Origin: an uncultured Collinsella sp.
GTDB taxonomy: Bacteria; Actinomycetota; Coriobacteriia; Coriobacteriales; Coriobacteriaceae
Assembly (NCBI GenBank): GCA_900757505.1
Contig: CAAEOE010000081.1
Coordinates: forward strand, 1-20,595
Direction of reading: 5' to 3'
Length of the DNA stretch: 20,595 bases
Each line of letters begins with the position of its first letter. Position 1 is the first letter of the stretch. Of this stretch, positions 1 to 7,270 are shown in pieces. The notes under the pieces were generated by a model, which had not been told where the DNA came from, did not search any database, and saw nothing but the letters and a program-made list of their open reading frames with translations. The position numbers and the translations under genes are program-made.

Positions 1-1
1 C

Positions 2-304
2 CACGGCACCCTCGAGCTCGTGGAGCCGGGCGTCCCCGTCTTCCTGTTCATGGGCGAGGACGAGAACCGCAAGCTCGACGAGCGCGTCCGCGCCTTCCTC
101 AACCGCGGCGTGACCGGCGACACCGACATCAACATCATCGACACCGCCGAGTTCGCGATCCCCGGCCTTGACGACGAGTTCCGCGTCATCGTGTCTCCGT
201 GGATCCTCTCCTCGCTGATCACCGACCGCCTTGCTGCTTACTACGAGACGGTCACCAAGCACAACCTCAACTATCGCCGCTACTATCACCAGTTCGACTA
301 CTAA
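2..304 (+). CDS. FrlB-like SIS-domain sugar-phosphate deglycase/isomerase, C-terminal part
   Basis: This is the last 100 residues of a protein whose start lies left of the window; the frame is open from base 2 to the TAA at 302-304. The first visible residues, HGTLELVEPGVP, closely resemble the HGPLEIVEPGVP segment I recall from E. coli FrlB (fructoselysine-6-phosphate deglycase). The match continues through a Gly-Glu/Asn-Asp-Glu-Asn/Ser-Arg stretch and the family's RRYY...Y C-terminus. FrlB-type enzymes split a phosphorylated Amadori compound into glucose 6-phosphate and a free amine in the cytoplasm. The mannose-family PTS and the FrlC-like gene downstream support this role. Exact substrate (fructoselysine, glucoselysine, fructose-asparagine) cannot be read from this fragment. 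A GTG at base 20 is internal and is not the start. Confidence 0.75.
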   Translation, partial: HGTLELVEPGVPVFLFMGEDENRKLDERVRAFLNRGVTGDTDINIIDTAEFAIPGLDDEFRVIVSPWILSSLITDRLAAYYETVTKHNLNYRRYYHQFDY

Positions 305-332
305 TAGTTAACCACTCATTTAAGAAGCACCC

Positions 333-361
333 TGCCCGGGCGCATGCGTCCGGGCATTTTT
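333..361 (+). terminator. Rho-independent terminator after the deglycase gene
   Basis: The 24-nt segment 333-356 is an almost perfect inverted repeat built from TGCCCGG and CCGGGCA around a GCGCATGCGT centre, with one G-T wobble. It is followed directly by five T. It lies 28 nt after the stop codon and ends 30 nt before the EIIA start. It may only partly stop transcription, setting the ratio of deglycase to transporter. Confidence 0.75.
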
Positions 362-391
362 ATGCCGAAATTCGCAAGAAAGGGGAATCGA

Positions 392-808
392 ATGAGGCAG
401 TTTATCGTGGCGTCCCATGCTCACTTCGCGTCTGGAATCGTCGAGAGCATCGGCCTGCTCTCCGGCGAGCGCGAAAACGTCCATGCGCTGTCTATGTATG
501 TCGACGGAAACGAGGACCTGGTCAAGGAGGCTGCAGCGATTCTGGACGGCTTTGCCGCGGACGATGAGGTCGTCGTTTGCACCGACCTCTTTGGTGGCAG
601 CGTCAACAACGAGTTCACCAAGATCGTCCAGACGCGCCCCAACACGCACCTGGTGACCAATATGAACCTGCCACTCCTTATTCAGCTGCTGTTCGTACCC
701 GACTCCACCCCGATCGATGAGGCCATTCGCCAGATCGTCGAGGCGGACGACACCAAGGTCAAGTACGTCAACGACCTGCTGGGGCAGGCCGAACTCGATG
801 AGTTTTAA
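392..808 (+). CDS. PTS mannose/sorbose-family EIIA component
   Basis: A 138-residue cytoplasmic phosphocarrier. It starts MRQFIVASHAHFASG, where His9 sits at the phosphorylation site of the EIIA-Man fold (usual pattern ASHGHFA). The internal CTDLFGGS segment is also typical of the family. EIIA takes phosphate from HPr and passes it to EIIB. The ATG at 392 is preceded by AAGAAAGGGG, a good ribosome-binding site, and the resulting length fits the family; an upstream in-frame start would run through the terminator hairpin. EIIB follows 17 nt downstream. It is a separate protein, unlike the fused EIIAB of E. coli ManX. Confidence 0.93.
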   Translation: MRQFIVASHAHFASGIVESIGLLSGERENVHALSMYVDGNEDLVKEAAAILDGFAADDEVVVCTDLFGGSVNNEFTKIVQTRPNTHLVTNMNLPLLIQLLFVPDSTPIDEAIRQIVEADDTKVKYVNDLLGQAELDEF

Positions 809-825
809 CCACTAGGGAGCACATC

Positions 826-1296
826 ATGATTCAGATGATTCGCGTGGACTATCGACTGCTTCACGGCCAGGTTGCCGTTAGCTGGACCTCGGCTCTGGGT
901 GCCGACTGCATCCTGTTGGTGAGCGACACGGTCCTCAATGACAAGCTTCGTCTACAGGCCCTATCCCTCGCAAAGCCTGAGGGATGCAAGGTCGTCGTCA
1001 AAAACACCGAGGATGCTGTCAAGGCGCTCCAGAGCGGTGTGACCGATAAGTACAAGCTCTTCGTGGTTTGCGAGACGATTCAGCAGGCCGGTGCCGTCGC
1101 CAAGGCGATGGGCGTCAAGAAGATCAACCTCGGCAACGTTGCCTTTAGCGAGAATGCCCGCCAGGTCTCGACGAGCGTGTTCCTTACGCCCGAAAACGAG
1201 GCATACGTCAAAGAGCTGCTCGGCGAGGGCTACGAGCTGTTCATTCAGATGATTCCGGCAGATGCGAAGACTGACGCCGCGAAGGTCATCGGTTAG
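826..1296 (+). CDS. PTS mannose/sorbose-family EIIB component
   Basis: A 156-residue protein of normal length for a free EIIB-Man domain. The N-terminal RVDYRLLHGQV motif contains His13, the expected phosphohistidine that donates phosphate to the incoming sugar. The pattern RxDxRLxHGQV is the family signature. AGGGAG at 814-819 is a well-spaced ribosome-binding site for the ATG at 826; a second ATG at 835 is possible but poorly placed. The gene lies between EIIA and EIIC with gaps of 17 and 8 nt, so the three are almost certainly co-transcribed. The phosphorylated substrate cannot be assigned from EIIB alone. Confidence 0.94.
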   Translation: MIQMIRVDYRLLHGQVAVSWTSALGADCILLVSDTVLNDKLRLQALSLAKPEGCKVVVKNTEDAVKALQSGVTDKYKLFVVCETIQQAGAVAKAMGVKKINLGNVAFSENARQVSTSVFLTPENEAYVKELLGEGYELFIQMIPADAKTDAAKVIG

Positions 1297-1304
1297 GGGC
1301 CGTC

Positions 1305-2096
1305 ATGGTTATCAAGACAATCCTGATTTTCCTGATCGCCCTTTTGGGTTATTCCGAGTGGCTGACCGGTACGAGTTACCTTCAGCGCCCCATTGTGCTC
1401 GGACCGTTGGTCGGCCTTGTCATGGGCGATGTGGTGACCGGCACCATCATGGGCGCCACGATGGAGCTTGCCATGGTCGGCGCCATCTCGGTCGGTGCGT
1501 ATAACCCGCCCGATACGATTTCCGGCACTATCCTGGGCGTATCGCTTGCCATGCAGGCCGGTGCGGACGCTTCGGCGGCCCTGACCCTGGGCATTCCCAT
1601 CGCAACGATCGTCCTGGCGCTCGATACCGCCCTGGGCCAGCCGGTGATGCTGCTGCTGGTGCACCGTATCGACAAAAACGTCGAGGACGGAGACACCAAG
1701 GCCATCACGCGCAACATGCTTATCGCGGGTTATGCGCAGAGCTGGTGCGGCCTGCTGATTATTCCCCTGGCATTCTTCTTTGGCGCCGATGCCGTCGCCA
1801 GCCTGCTCAACATCATCCCCGATTTCGTTCAGACCGGCATGGATGTCGCCGCCGCCTTCTTGCCCGCACTCGGCTTTGCGATGCTGGCGCAGATGATTAT
1901 GAACAAAACGGTGGCTCCGTTCTTCTTCGCTGGCTTCTTCCTCGTCGCCTACTTTGGCATTAGCACGACGGGCGTGGCGATCTTTGCCGCGATCATCGTC
2001 GTCGCGATGACGGTTTTGGGCGAGAAGAAAAAGGCGGAGCAGCCCGCAGTGGCAACCGAGGATCCTGCGATTGGGAGTGGGTTCGATGAGTTTTAA
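1305..2096 (+). CDS. PTS mannose/sorbose-family EIIC membrane component
   Basis: A 263-residue integral membrane protein. It has many hydrophobic stretches and the EIIC-Man sequence GxMMGxTMELxxxGxxxxGA in the variant form GTIMGATMELAMVGAISVGA (about residues 46-65). With EIID it forms the sugar channel of the transporter. The last 30 residues are polar and probably cytoplasmic. Its stop codon (2094-2096) lies inside the start of EIID, an 11-nt overlap that suggests translational coupling and equal production of the two membrane subunits. Confidence 0.93.
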   Translation: MVIKTILIFLIALLGYSEWLTGTSYLQRPIVLGPLVGLVMGDVVTGTIMGATMELAMVGAISVGAYNPPDTISGTILGVSLAMQAGADASAALTLGIPIATIVLALDTALGQPVMLLLVHRIDKNVEDGDTKAITRNMLIAGYAQSWCGLLIIPLAFFFGADAVASLLNIIPDFVQTGMDVAAAFLPALGFAMLAQMIMNKTVAPFFFAGFFLVAYFGISTTGVAIFAAIIVVAMTVLGEKKKAEQPAVATEDPAIGSGFDEF

Positions 2097-2922
2097 GTTT
2101 GAGTCTTCTTATGACGGGCTGATTTCCCGCGCAGACCTTAAGAAGCTGTTCTGGCGCTCGATTCCCTATGAGCATTCCTGGAACTACGAGCGTATGGGTC
2201 ATATCGGCTTTATGTGGGCCCTTATGCCGATTCTTCGCAAGCTGTATCCGCAGGATGCGGACTTTAAGGCCGCCCTCAAGCGCCATATGGAGCTCTATAA
2301 CGTCACACCGTACATCTCGACGCTCCCCATGTCCATTGCTGCCGCAATGGAAGAGGTCAACGCTACTGACGATAGCTTTGACACGAGCGCGATCTCTAAT
2401 GTCAAGCTTGCTTTGATGGGACCGCTGTCCGGCGTGGGCGATGCCTTCTACTGGGGCACGCTGCGAATTTTGGCAACGGGTGTCGGCACGTCGCTGGCGC
2501 TGCAGGGCTCTATTCTTGGCCCGATTTTGTTCCTGCTCGTGTTCAACGTCCCTCACTACATTATCCGTTACCTGCTGACGTTTGTGGGATATCGCTTTGG
2601 CTCGGACATGATCAGCAAGGTCCAGGAATCGGGCATTATGGACACGATCGTCAAGATGGCCTCTATCATGGGCGCCATGGTGATCGGTGCTATGACCATG
2701 GAGATGGTCACCGTGGACATTCCGCTCATGGTCGGCGCGGGCGATGGCGCTCAGACGCTCGCCGAGCTGCTCAACGGAATCTTCCCGGGCTTTGTCACGA
2801 TGGGGCTGTTTGGAATCGTCTATCTCATGCTCAAGAAGAAGATGAATCCGCTGCTCATCATGCTCGTGATCCTACTCGTGAGTATCGCCGGCGCGTTCTT
2901 TGGAGTGCTTGGTGTTCAGTAG
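2086..2922 (+). CDS. PTS mannose/sorbose-family EIID membrane component
   Basis: A 278-residue membrane subunit. Family landmarks include the N-terminal aromatic segment SWNYERMGHIGF (about residues 31-42), followed by LYPQ, and the segment LMGPLSGVGDAFYWGTLR (about residues 109-126), close to the usual LMGPLAGVGDSIFWGTLR. The C-terminal half has several transmembrane helices. The ATG at 2086 is chosen because GGGAGTGGG at 2073-2081 provides a ribosome-binding site; an in-frame TTG at 2071 would lie upstream of that site. It completes an EIIA-EIIB-EIIC-EIID set. Confidence 0.94.
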   Translation: MSFKFESSYDGLISRADLKKLFWRSIPYEHSWNYERMGHIGFMWALMPILRKLYPQDADFKAALKRHMELYNVTPYISTLPMSIAAAMEEVNATDDSFDTSAISNVKLALMGPLSGVGDAFYWGTLRILATGVGTSLALQGSILGPILFLLVFNVPHYIIRYLLTFVGYRFGSDMISKVQESGIMDTIVKMASIMGAMVIGAMTMEMVTVDIPLMVGAGDGAQTLAELLNGIFPGFVTMGLFGIVYLMLKKKMNPLLIMLVILLVSIAGAFFGVLGVQ

Positions 2923-2954
2923 GGCATCCGTCATAATTAAAACAATGTAAGAGG

Positions 2955-2988
2955 GGGCGTCGCGCACACTGTGCTGCGGCGCCCTTTT
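2955..2988 (+). terminator. Strong hairpin with T-run between EIID and the epimerase gene
   Basis: GGGCGTCGC (2955-2963) pairs with GCGGCGCCC (2976-2984) with one T-G wobble. An inner GCAC/GTGC stem extends it, and TTTT follows. It has the form of an intrinsic terminator. It ends only 17 nt before the next start codon, so it may be an attenuator that reduces, rather than prevents, epimerase expression from the PTS promoter. Confidence 0.7.
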
Positions 2989-3005
2989 GCCGAAAGGTGG
3001 ACAAG

Positions 3006-3842
3006 ATGGAGTATCCACAGCTTGCCGTCATGAATATCAGCCATCGCTATTTTGACCTTGAGGAATTCTTTTCCTCGGCAGCGGCCTCGGGCTACACGTG
3101 TTGCGAGCTTTGGACCGGGGCGATGCATCTGTATGTCGATTGCCATGGATACGATTCGCTCGAGCAGGTGCGGGAGCTGTCGCAGCGGTATGGAGTTCGG
3201 ATTGTGGGACTTTGTCCCGAACAGAACAACCCCAAGCCGTGGAATATCGCGGCGCGTGGGAATGAGGCGCGTGCCCGCACGCTCGCGTACTTTAAGAACG
3301 TTGTGGATATCGCGGCGGAACTTGGAGCCGAGCAGGTCATGGTCTCGAGCGGCTGGGCATTTTTGAACGAGCCGATCGAGGACGCGTGGGGTCGCAGCGC
3401 CTCGATGCTGCGTGCGATTGCCGAGCATGCGGGAGAACGCGGCGTGCGACTGGTGCTCGAAGCCCTACAGCCGGTTGAGTCGATGATCGTGAACTCGGCG
3501 GCCGATACGAAGCGCATGATTGAGGCAGTTGATCATCCGGCACTTAAGGCGTGTCTGGATATGGGCGCCATGGCGGTGGCGGGGGATACCATCGACGATT
3601 ACTTCGATCTGCTTGGCGATGATGTCGCCCACGTGCATTTTGTCGATGTTGCAGCAGATGGTACTACGCACTTGGCTTGGGGTGACGGCGACCGCGACAT
3701 GCGTGCCGACCTAGATAGGCTGGTGGCGCGCGGCTATCGCGGAGTTGTTTCGGCCGAGACCTATGACGGGCGCTATTTCGCCGACCCCGCGGCTGCCGAT
3801 GCGCAGGTAATGGCAGAGTATCGTCGTGCGATTGGCGCCTAG
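3006..3842 (+). CDS. FrlC-like sugar epimerase, xylose-isomerase-like TIM barrel
   Basis: A 278-residue protein that can be aligned from memory with E. coli FrlC (fructoselysine 3-epimerase) over its length. Shared blocks are GYTCCELWTG (FrlC GYDGIEIWGG), IVGLCPEQN (IIGYTPETN), AWGRSASML (IWGRLAENL) and LVLEALQPVES (LILEPLTPYES). The metal ligands expected in this fold are visible as Glu in LVLEAL, Asp in CLDMGA, His in HVHFVD and Glu in VSAETYD. FrlC interconverts psicoselysine and fructoselysine, which would broaden the range of substrates fed to the deglycase. The ATG at 3006 follows AAAGGTGG at 2993-3000; the GTG at 2997 overlaps that site and is rejected. The epimerase class is sure, the substrate is inferred from context. 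Confidence 0.82.
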   Translation: MEYPQLAVMNISHRYFDLEEFFSSAAASGYTCCELWTGAMHLYVDCHGYDSLEQVRELSQRYGVRIVGLCPEQNNPKPWNIAARGNEARARTLAYFKNVVDIAAELGAEQVMVSSGWAFLNEPIEDAWGRSASMLRAIAEHAGERGVRLVLEALQPVESMIVNSAADTKRMIEAVDHPALKACLDMGAMAVAGDTIDDYFDLLGDDVAHVHFVDVAADGTTHLAWGDGDRDMRADLDRLVARGYRGVVSAETYDGRYFADPAAADAQVMAEYRRAIGA

Positions 3843-3928
3843 GTGGGGTTGGGCTGCGGCAATCTGCCCCATGTTTCCAAATGAATACGGCGTGAGCGGC
3901 TGCGACGGATTTTCCCCGCAAGCACTCT

Positions 3929-3937
3929 AGTATGCTA
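3929..3937 (+). promoter_or_regulatory. Possible -10 region of the histidine operon promoter
   Basis: TAGTATGCT lies at 3929-3937 in the AT-richer part of the 169-nt gap before hisZ-hisG. It resembles an extended -10 box (TATGCT). No good -35 hexamer is visible at the right distance, so this is a weak call based on position and composition. Confidence 0.3.
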
Positions 3938-3945
3938 AAGTACCC

Positions 3946-3975
3946 AGAAGACCGGCGGAGCTATGCCGGTCTTCT
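3946..3975 (+). promoter_or_regulatory. Perfect 11-bp hairpin in the histidine operon leader
   Basis: AGAAGACCGGC (3946-3956) and GCCGGTCTTCT (3965-3975) form an uninterrupted 11-bp stem with an 8-nt loop. The next bases are GTTCTATG rather than a T-run, so it is not a standard terminator. It lies 36 nt before the start codon, just downstream of the likely promoter. Short reading frames starting at 3963 and 3981 contain no histidine codons, so a classic his leader peptide is not seen. Confidence 0.55.
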
Positions 3976-4011
3976 GTTCTATGCGAAGCACAGCATGAGG
4001 AGGCTCACCAG

Positions 4012-5727
4012 ATGACGGCCACACCGTGGGGATTCCGGGACATATTGCCCGAGGAGGCTCAGGCGCGCGAGGAGATCGCATGTACGGTGAAGGGCTGCTT
4101 TAGGGAGCATCATTACCTGCCGGTTGAGACGCCGCTGCTCGAGGACAAGGGTTCGCTCGAGGAAGGTGGCCGCATTGCGGACACGCCGTTTAAGCTCTTT
4201 GACGATGACGGGCGTTTGCTGGTGGTCCGTCCCGACAACACGTTGCCGATCGTGCGCTTGGTTTCGACCCGCATGCGCGCGGCCGACCTGCCCCTGCGCC
4301 TGCGCTACGAGGCGCCGGTGGTTCGCGAGTGCCAGCGCAATGCCGGCGGCTCGCGTCAGTTTACGCAGCTGGGCTTTGAGCTCATCGGTGCGGGCGACGC
4401 CGCGGGCGATGTCGAGATTGTCTCGCTGGTAGCCGAGGCCGTGCGCAAACTGGCGTTGCCCGATGCGCGCATTATCGCAGGTAGCGTGCGTCCTTTTAAG
4501 GAGCTACTCGCGGCCTGTGGGGATCGCGAACTGGCCGCCGAGGCCCTGCGCTGCGTACACGCCAACGACTTTGTGGGGCTCGATGCCCGCGTGGCGGAAA
4601 GCGCCGAGTCCGAGGCCGTCAAGGCCGCCATTAGCGAGCTGCCGCGCCTGCACGGTGGCCCCGAAGTGCTCGACCGCGTGGATGCGCTGCTGGAGGCCGC
4701 CGGTATCGCCGCGCCGCTGACGCGCGAACTGCGCGCCCTGGTCGAGGGTCTGGCCCCTGAGGACGCCCAAGTGCTGTCGTTCGACTTTTCCATCATGAAC
4801 TCGTTTGATTACTATACGGGCCTGGTCTTTAAGGCCTATGCCGGCGGCCTGCCCGATCCGGTGGGTTCGGGCGGTCGCTACGACTCCATCTTTACCGGCG
4901 CGTTCGGCGATGGCATCGAGGTACCGGCGGCGGGATTTGCCTTTTCGCTCGAGCGTCTGGAGGCCGCGCGCACTTCGGCTGAGGACGCCGCTTCCGACGG
5001 CGACCACGCCGCGGGCCGTGGTGCCGAGGGTCCGCTGCGCATCGCCGTTCCCAAGGGCTCGCTTAAGGCCGACACGCTCGACGTGCTCGAGGCCGCGGGC
5101 CTGGACGTTTCCGAGCTGCGCGATCCCGGCCGCCACCTGATCGTGCGCGGCCGCGACACGCGTGCTGGCGAGGGTGCGGTCGGCGATATCGAGTTTGTTA
5201 TCGTACGACCTAGCGACGCGCCCGCCTTTGTGGGCTGCGGCGGCGCCGACTGCGGCATTTGCGGGTGGGACTCGCTCATCGAGGCCGACCTCAACTTGCT
5301 GCAGCTGGTCGATCTGGGCTATGGCCTGTGCACCTTTATCGAGGCGGAGCCCGCATGGCGCGCCGGCCAGGCCGAGCGCAACTATGCTCGCCGCGGGTCG
5401 CTTCGCGTGGCCACCAAGTACCCGCGCATCGCGAGCGCCTGGTATGCCGAGCGCGGCGTGAACGCCGACATCGTTTCGCTGCACGGCAATATTGAGCTGG
5501 GACCCATCGTCGGCATGACCGACCGCATCGTGGACATTACCGCCACGGGCGCCACCCTGCGCGACAACGACCTGGTCATTACCGGTCGCATCATGGACTG
5601 CACGGCCCGCTTCTTTGTCAATCCGGGCGCCGCACGCCTGGATCCGCGCGTGCGCAACCTGGCCGATCGCCTGGCCGCGGCCGTGAAGGACAAGCATTTT
5701 GAGCCCGTCGCGGGCTCGGCACAATAG
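4012..5727 (+). CDS. hisZ-hisG: Fused HisZ-HisG: ATP phosphoribosyltransferase with its regulatory subunit
   Basis: One uninterrupted 571-residue protein joins two proteins that are normally separate. Residues 1 to about 322 are HisZ, the histidyl-tRNA-synthetase-like regulatory subunit: it begins TPWGFRDILP and carries LRLRYEAPVVRECQ, RQFTQLGFELIG and GSGGRYD (285-291). A polar, Ala/Gly-rich linker of about 20 residues follows. Residues 342-571 are a short-form HisG: LRIAVPKGSL opens it, and DITATGATL (508-516) is the PRPP-binding loop. HisG joins ATP and PRPP in the first step of histidine synthesis, and short-form HisG needs HisZ for activity. GAGGAGG at 3997-4003 is the ribosome-binding site for the ATG at 4012. 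The HisG part has three clustered cysteines (409, 414, 417) where many homologues lack them. Confidence 0.93.
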   Translation: MTATPWGFRDILPEEAQAREEIACTVKGCFREHHYLPVETPLLEDKGSLEEGGRIADTPFKLFDDDGRLLVVRPDNTLPIVRLVSTRMRAADLPLRLRYEAPVVRECQRNAGGSRQFTQLGFELIGAGDAAGDVEIVSLVAEAVRKLALPDARIIAGSVRPFKELLAACGDRELAAEALRCVHANDFVGLDARVAESAESEAVKAAISELPRLHGGPEVLDRVDALLEAAGIAAPLTRELRALVEGLAPEDAQVLSFDFSIMNSFDYYTGLVFKAYAGGLPDPVGSGGRYDSIFTGAFGDGIEVPAAGFAFSLERLEAARTSAEDAASDGDHAAGRGAEGPLRIAVPKGSLKADTLDVLEAAGLDVSELRDPGRHLIVRGRDTRAGEGAVGDIEFVIVRPSDAPAFVGCGGADCGICGWDSLIEADLNLLQLVDLGYGLCTFIEAEPAWRAGQAERNYARRGSLRVATKYPRIASAWYAERGVNADIVSLHGNIELGPIVGMTDRIVDITATGATLRDNDLVITGRIMDCTARFFVNPGAARLDPRVRNLADRLAAAVKDKHFEPVAGSAQ

Positions 5728-5755
5728 CGCGAGCACGCACGGGCGCCCCAACGTA

Positions 5756-5798
5756 CGGGCTGCGGGCCGATTGGCGCCGCCGCCCGGCCTCTCGTTTT
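5756..5798 (+). terminator. Possible terminator or attenuator between hisZ-hisG and hisD
   Basis: CGGGCTGCGG (5756-5765) can pair with CCGCCGCCCG (5777-5786) with one mismatch, and a TTTTT run ends at 5798. The T-run is 7 nt away from the stem, which is far for an intrinsic terminator. It may slow polymerase within the operon; hisD has its own ribosome-binding site (TAGGGGAT) just before 5833. Confidence 0.35.
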
Positions 5799-5832
5799 TC
5801 GAACATAACCTCGACCGATAGGGGATACCGAT

Positions 5833-7269
5833 ATGAAGACCATCAAGCTTGCTCCCGGTGAGCGCCTCGTTACCAACCAGCTCAACCGCAAGGGCGTGCT
5901 GCCGCAAAACATCGTCGACGCCGCCCGCGATATCGTGGCCAACGTGCGCGCCAACGGCGATGCCGCGGTGCGCGATTACTGCCAGCGTTTTGACGGTGTT
6001 GAGCTGCAGAGCTTCCGTCTGCCGCAAGAGCAGATCGATGCTGCGCTCGAAGGCCTCGACCCGGCCTTTGTCGCCGCGCTCGAGAAGGCTGCGCGCCAGA
6101 TCCGTGAGTTTCACCAGCGCGAGGTCGAGCAGAGCTGGTTTACCACGCGCCCGGACGGCACGATGCTCGGCGTTAAGGTGACCCCGCTTGCTGCTGCCGG
6201 CATCTACGTGCCGGGTGGCCGCGCGCAGTATCCCTCCACCGTGCTCATGAACGCCATTCCCGCCAAGGTGGCTGGCGTTAAGCGCGTGGTCATGGTGACG
6301 CCGCCGCAAAAGGATGGCCTGATCAGCCCCTACACGCTCGCCGCGGCAAAGCTCGGCGGCGTGGACGAGATCTATATGGTGGGCGGCGCCCAGGCCGTGG
6401 CCGCGCTGGCGTACGGCACCGAGACCATTCCGCGCGTCGACAAGATTACCGGCCCGGGTAACGCCTTTGTCGCTGCGGCCAAGCAGATTGTCTCGGGCGA
6501 CGTGGGTATCGACATGGTCGCCGGCCCCTCCGAGGTCTGCGTGCTGGCCGATGCCACGGCCAAGCCCATGGTGGTTGCTGCCGACCTGATGGCGCAGGCC
6601 GAGCACGATCCGCTGGCTGCCTGCTACCTGGTGACCTGCGACGAGCAGTTTGCGCGTGAGGTTGAGGCAGGTATCGACATCCTGGTGGCACAGTCCCCGC
6701 GTGCCGAGATCACGCGTGCCTCGCTCGACAACGAAGGCACCATCGTGGTGGCCGCCGACATGGCGGCTGCCGTCGAGGCAGTGAACACCGTGGCGCCCGA
6801 GCACCTGGAGCTGCACTGCAAGGATGCGATGGGCCTGCTCGGGGGCATTCGCAACGCCGGCGCCATCTTTGTGGGCGCCTGGAGCTCCGAGCCGCTCGGT
6901 GATTACGTTGCCGGTCCCAACCACACGCTGCCGACCGGCGGTACGGCCATGTTTTCCAACCCGCTTTCGGTCGAAGAGTTCGTTAAGCGCTCGAGCGTTA
7001 TCTGCTATACGCCCGAGGGCCTGCTTTCCGACGCTCCCGCTACGCAGCGCCTGGCCGAGGCCGAGGGCCTGTGGGCACACGCGCTTTCGGCCGCGCTGCG
7101 TCGTCGCGTGCTGGAGCAGGGCGAGGATGCCGTGAGTGCCGAGTCGCTAGCCGCGGCCGACCTGGCCAAGGTTGCCTGGCCGGGCGACGCCGTGGCGACG
7201 GTTGCTGAGGGCGTGGACCTGGCGGCTGCAGACGCGGATGGCGCTGGCACGACCGGCGGGGAGGCCTAA
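5833..7269 (+). CDS. hisD: Histidinol dehydrogenase
   Basis: A 478-residue zinc enzyme that oxidises histidinol to histidine in two NAD-dependent steps, ending the pathway. Zinc ligands match the family: Gln255, His258, Asp357 and His416. The catalytic Glu-His pair is Glu323-His324 in APEHLEL. GPSEVCVLAD and PTGGTAMFSNPLSV are further signatures. The protein is about 45 residues longer than typical because of an Ala/Asp-rich tail after residue 430 with no recognisable domain. hisC starts 1 nt after the stop codon. Confidence 0.97.
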   Translation: MKTIKLAPGERLVTNQLNRKGVLPQNIVDAARDIVANVRANGDAAVRDYCQRFDGVELQSFRLPQEQIDAALEGLDPAFVAALEKAARQIREFHQREVEQSWFTTRPDGTMLGVKVTPLAAAGIYVPGGRAQYPSTVLMNAIPAKVAGVKRVVMVTPPQKDGLISPYTLAAAKLGGVDEIYMVGGAQAVAALAYGTETIPRVDKITGPGNAFVAAAKQIVSGDVGIDMVAGPSEVCVLADATAKPMVVAADLMAQAEHDPLAACYLVTCDEQFAREVEAGIDILVAQSPRAEITRASLDNEGTIVVAADMAAAVEAVNTVAPEHLELHCKDAMGLLGGIRNAGAIFVGAWSSEPLGDYVAGPNHTLPTGGTAMFSNPLSVEEFVKRSSVICYTPEGLLSDAPATQRLAEAEGLWAHALSAALRRRVLEQGEDAVSAESLAAADLAKVAWPGDAVATVAEGVDLAAADADGAGTTGGEA

Positions 7270-7270
7270 T

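Noticed and set aside
3843..4011. T-box riboswitch or his leader peptide for the his operon
   Set aside because: The leader after the likely promoter is about 70 nt, too short for a T-box, and the short frames there contain no histidine codons.
4504..7080. An 858-residue open frame on the minus strand across hisZ-hisG and hisD
   Set aside because: It mirrors the codon pattern of the real genes in high-GC DNA, has no recognisable domain, and the plus-strand genes are certain. The same applies to long minus-strand frames at 7040-8839, 9757-11376 and 15445-16860.
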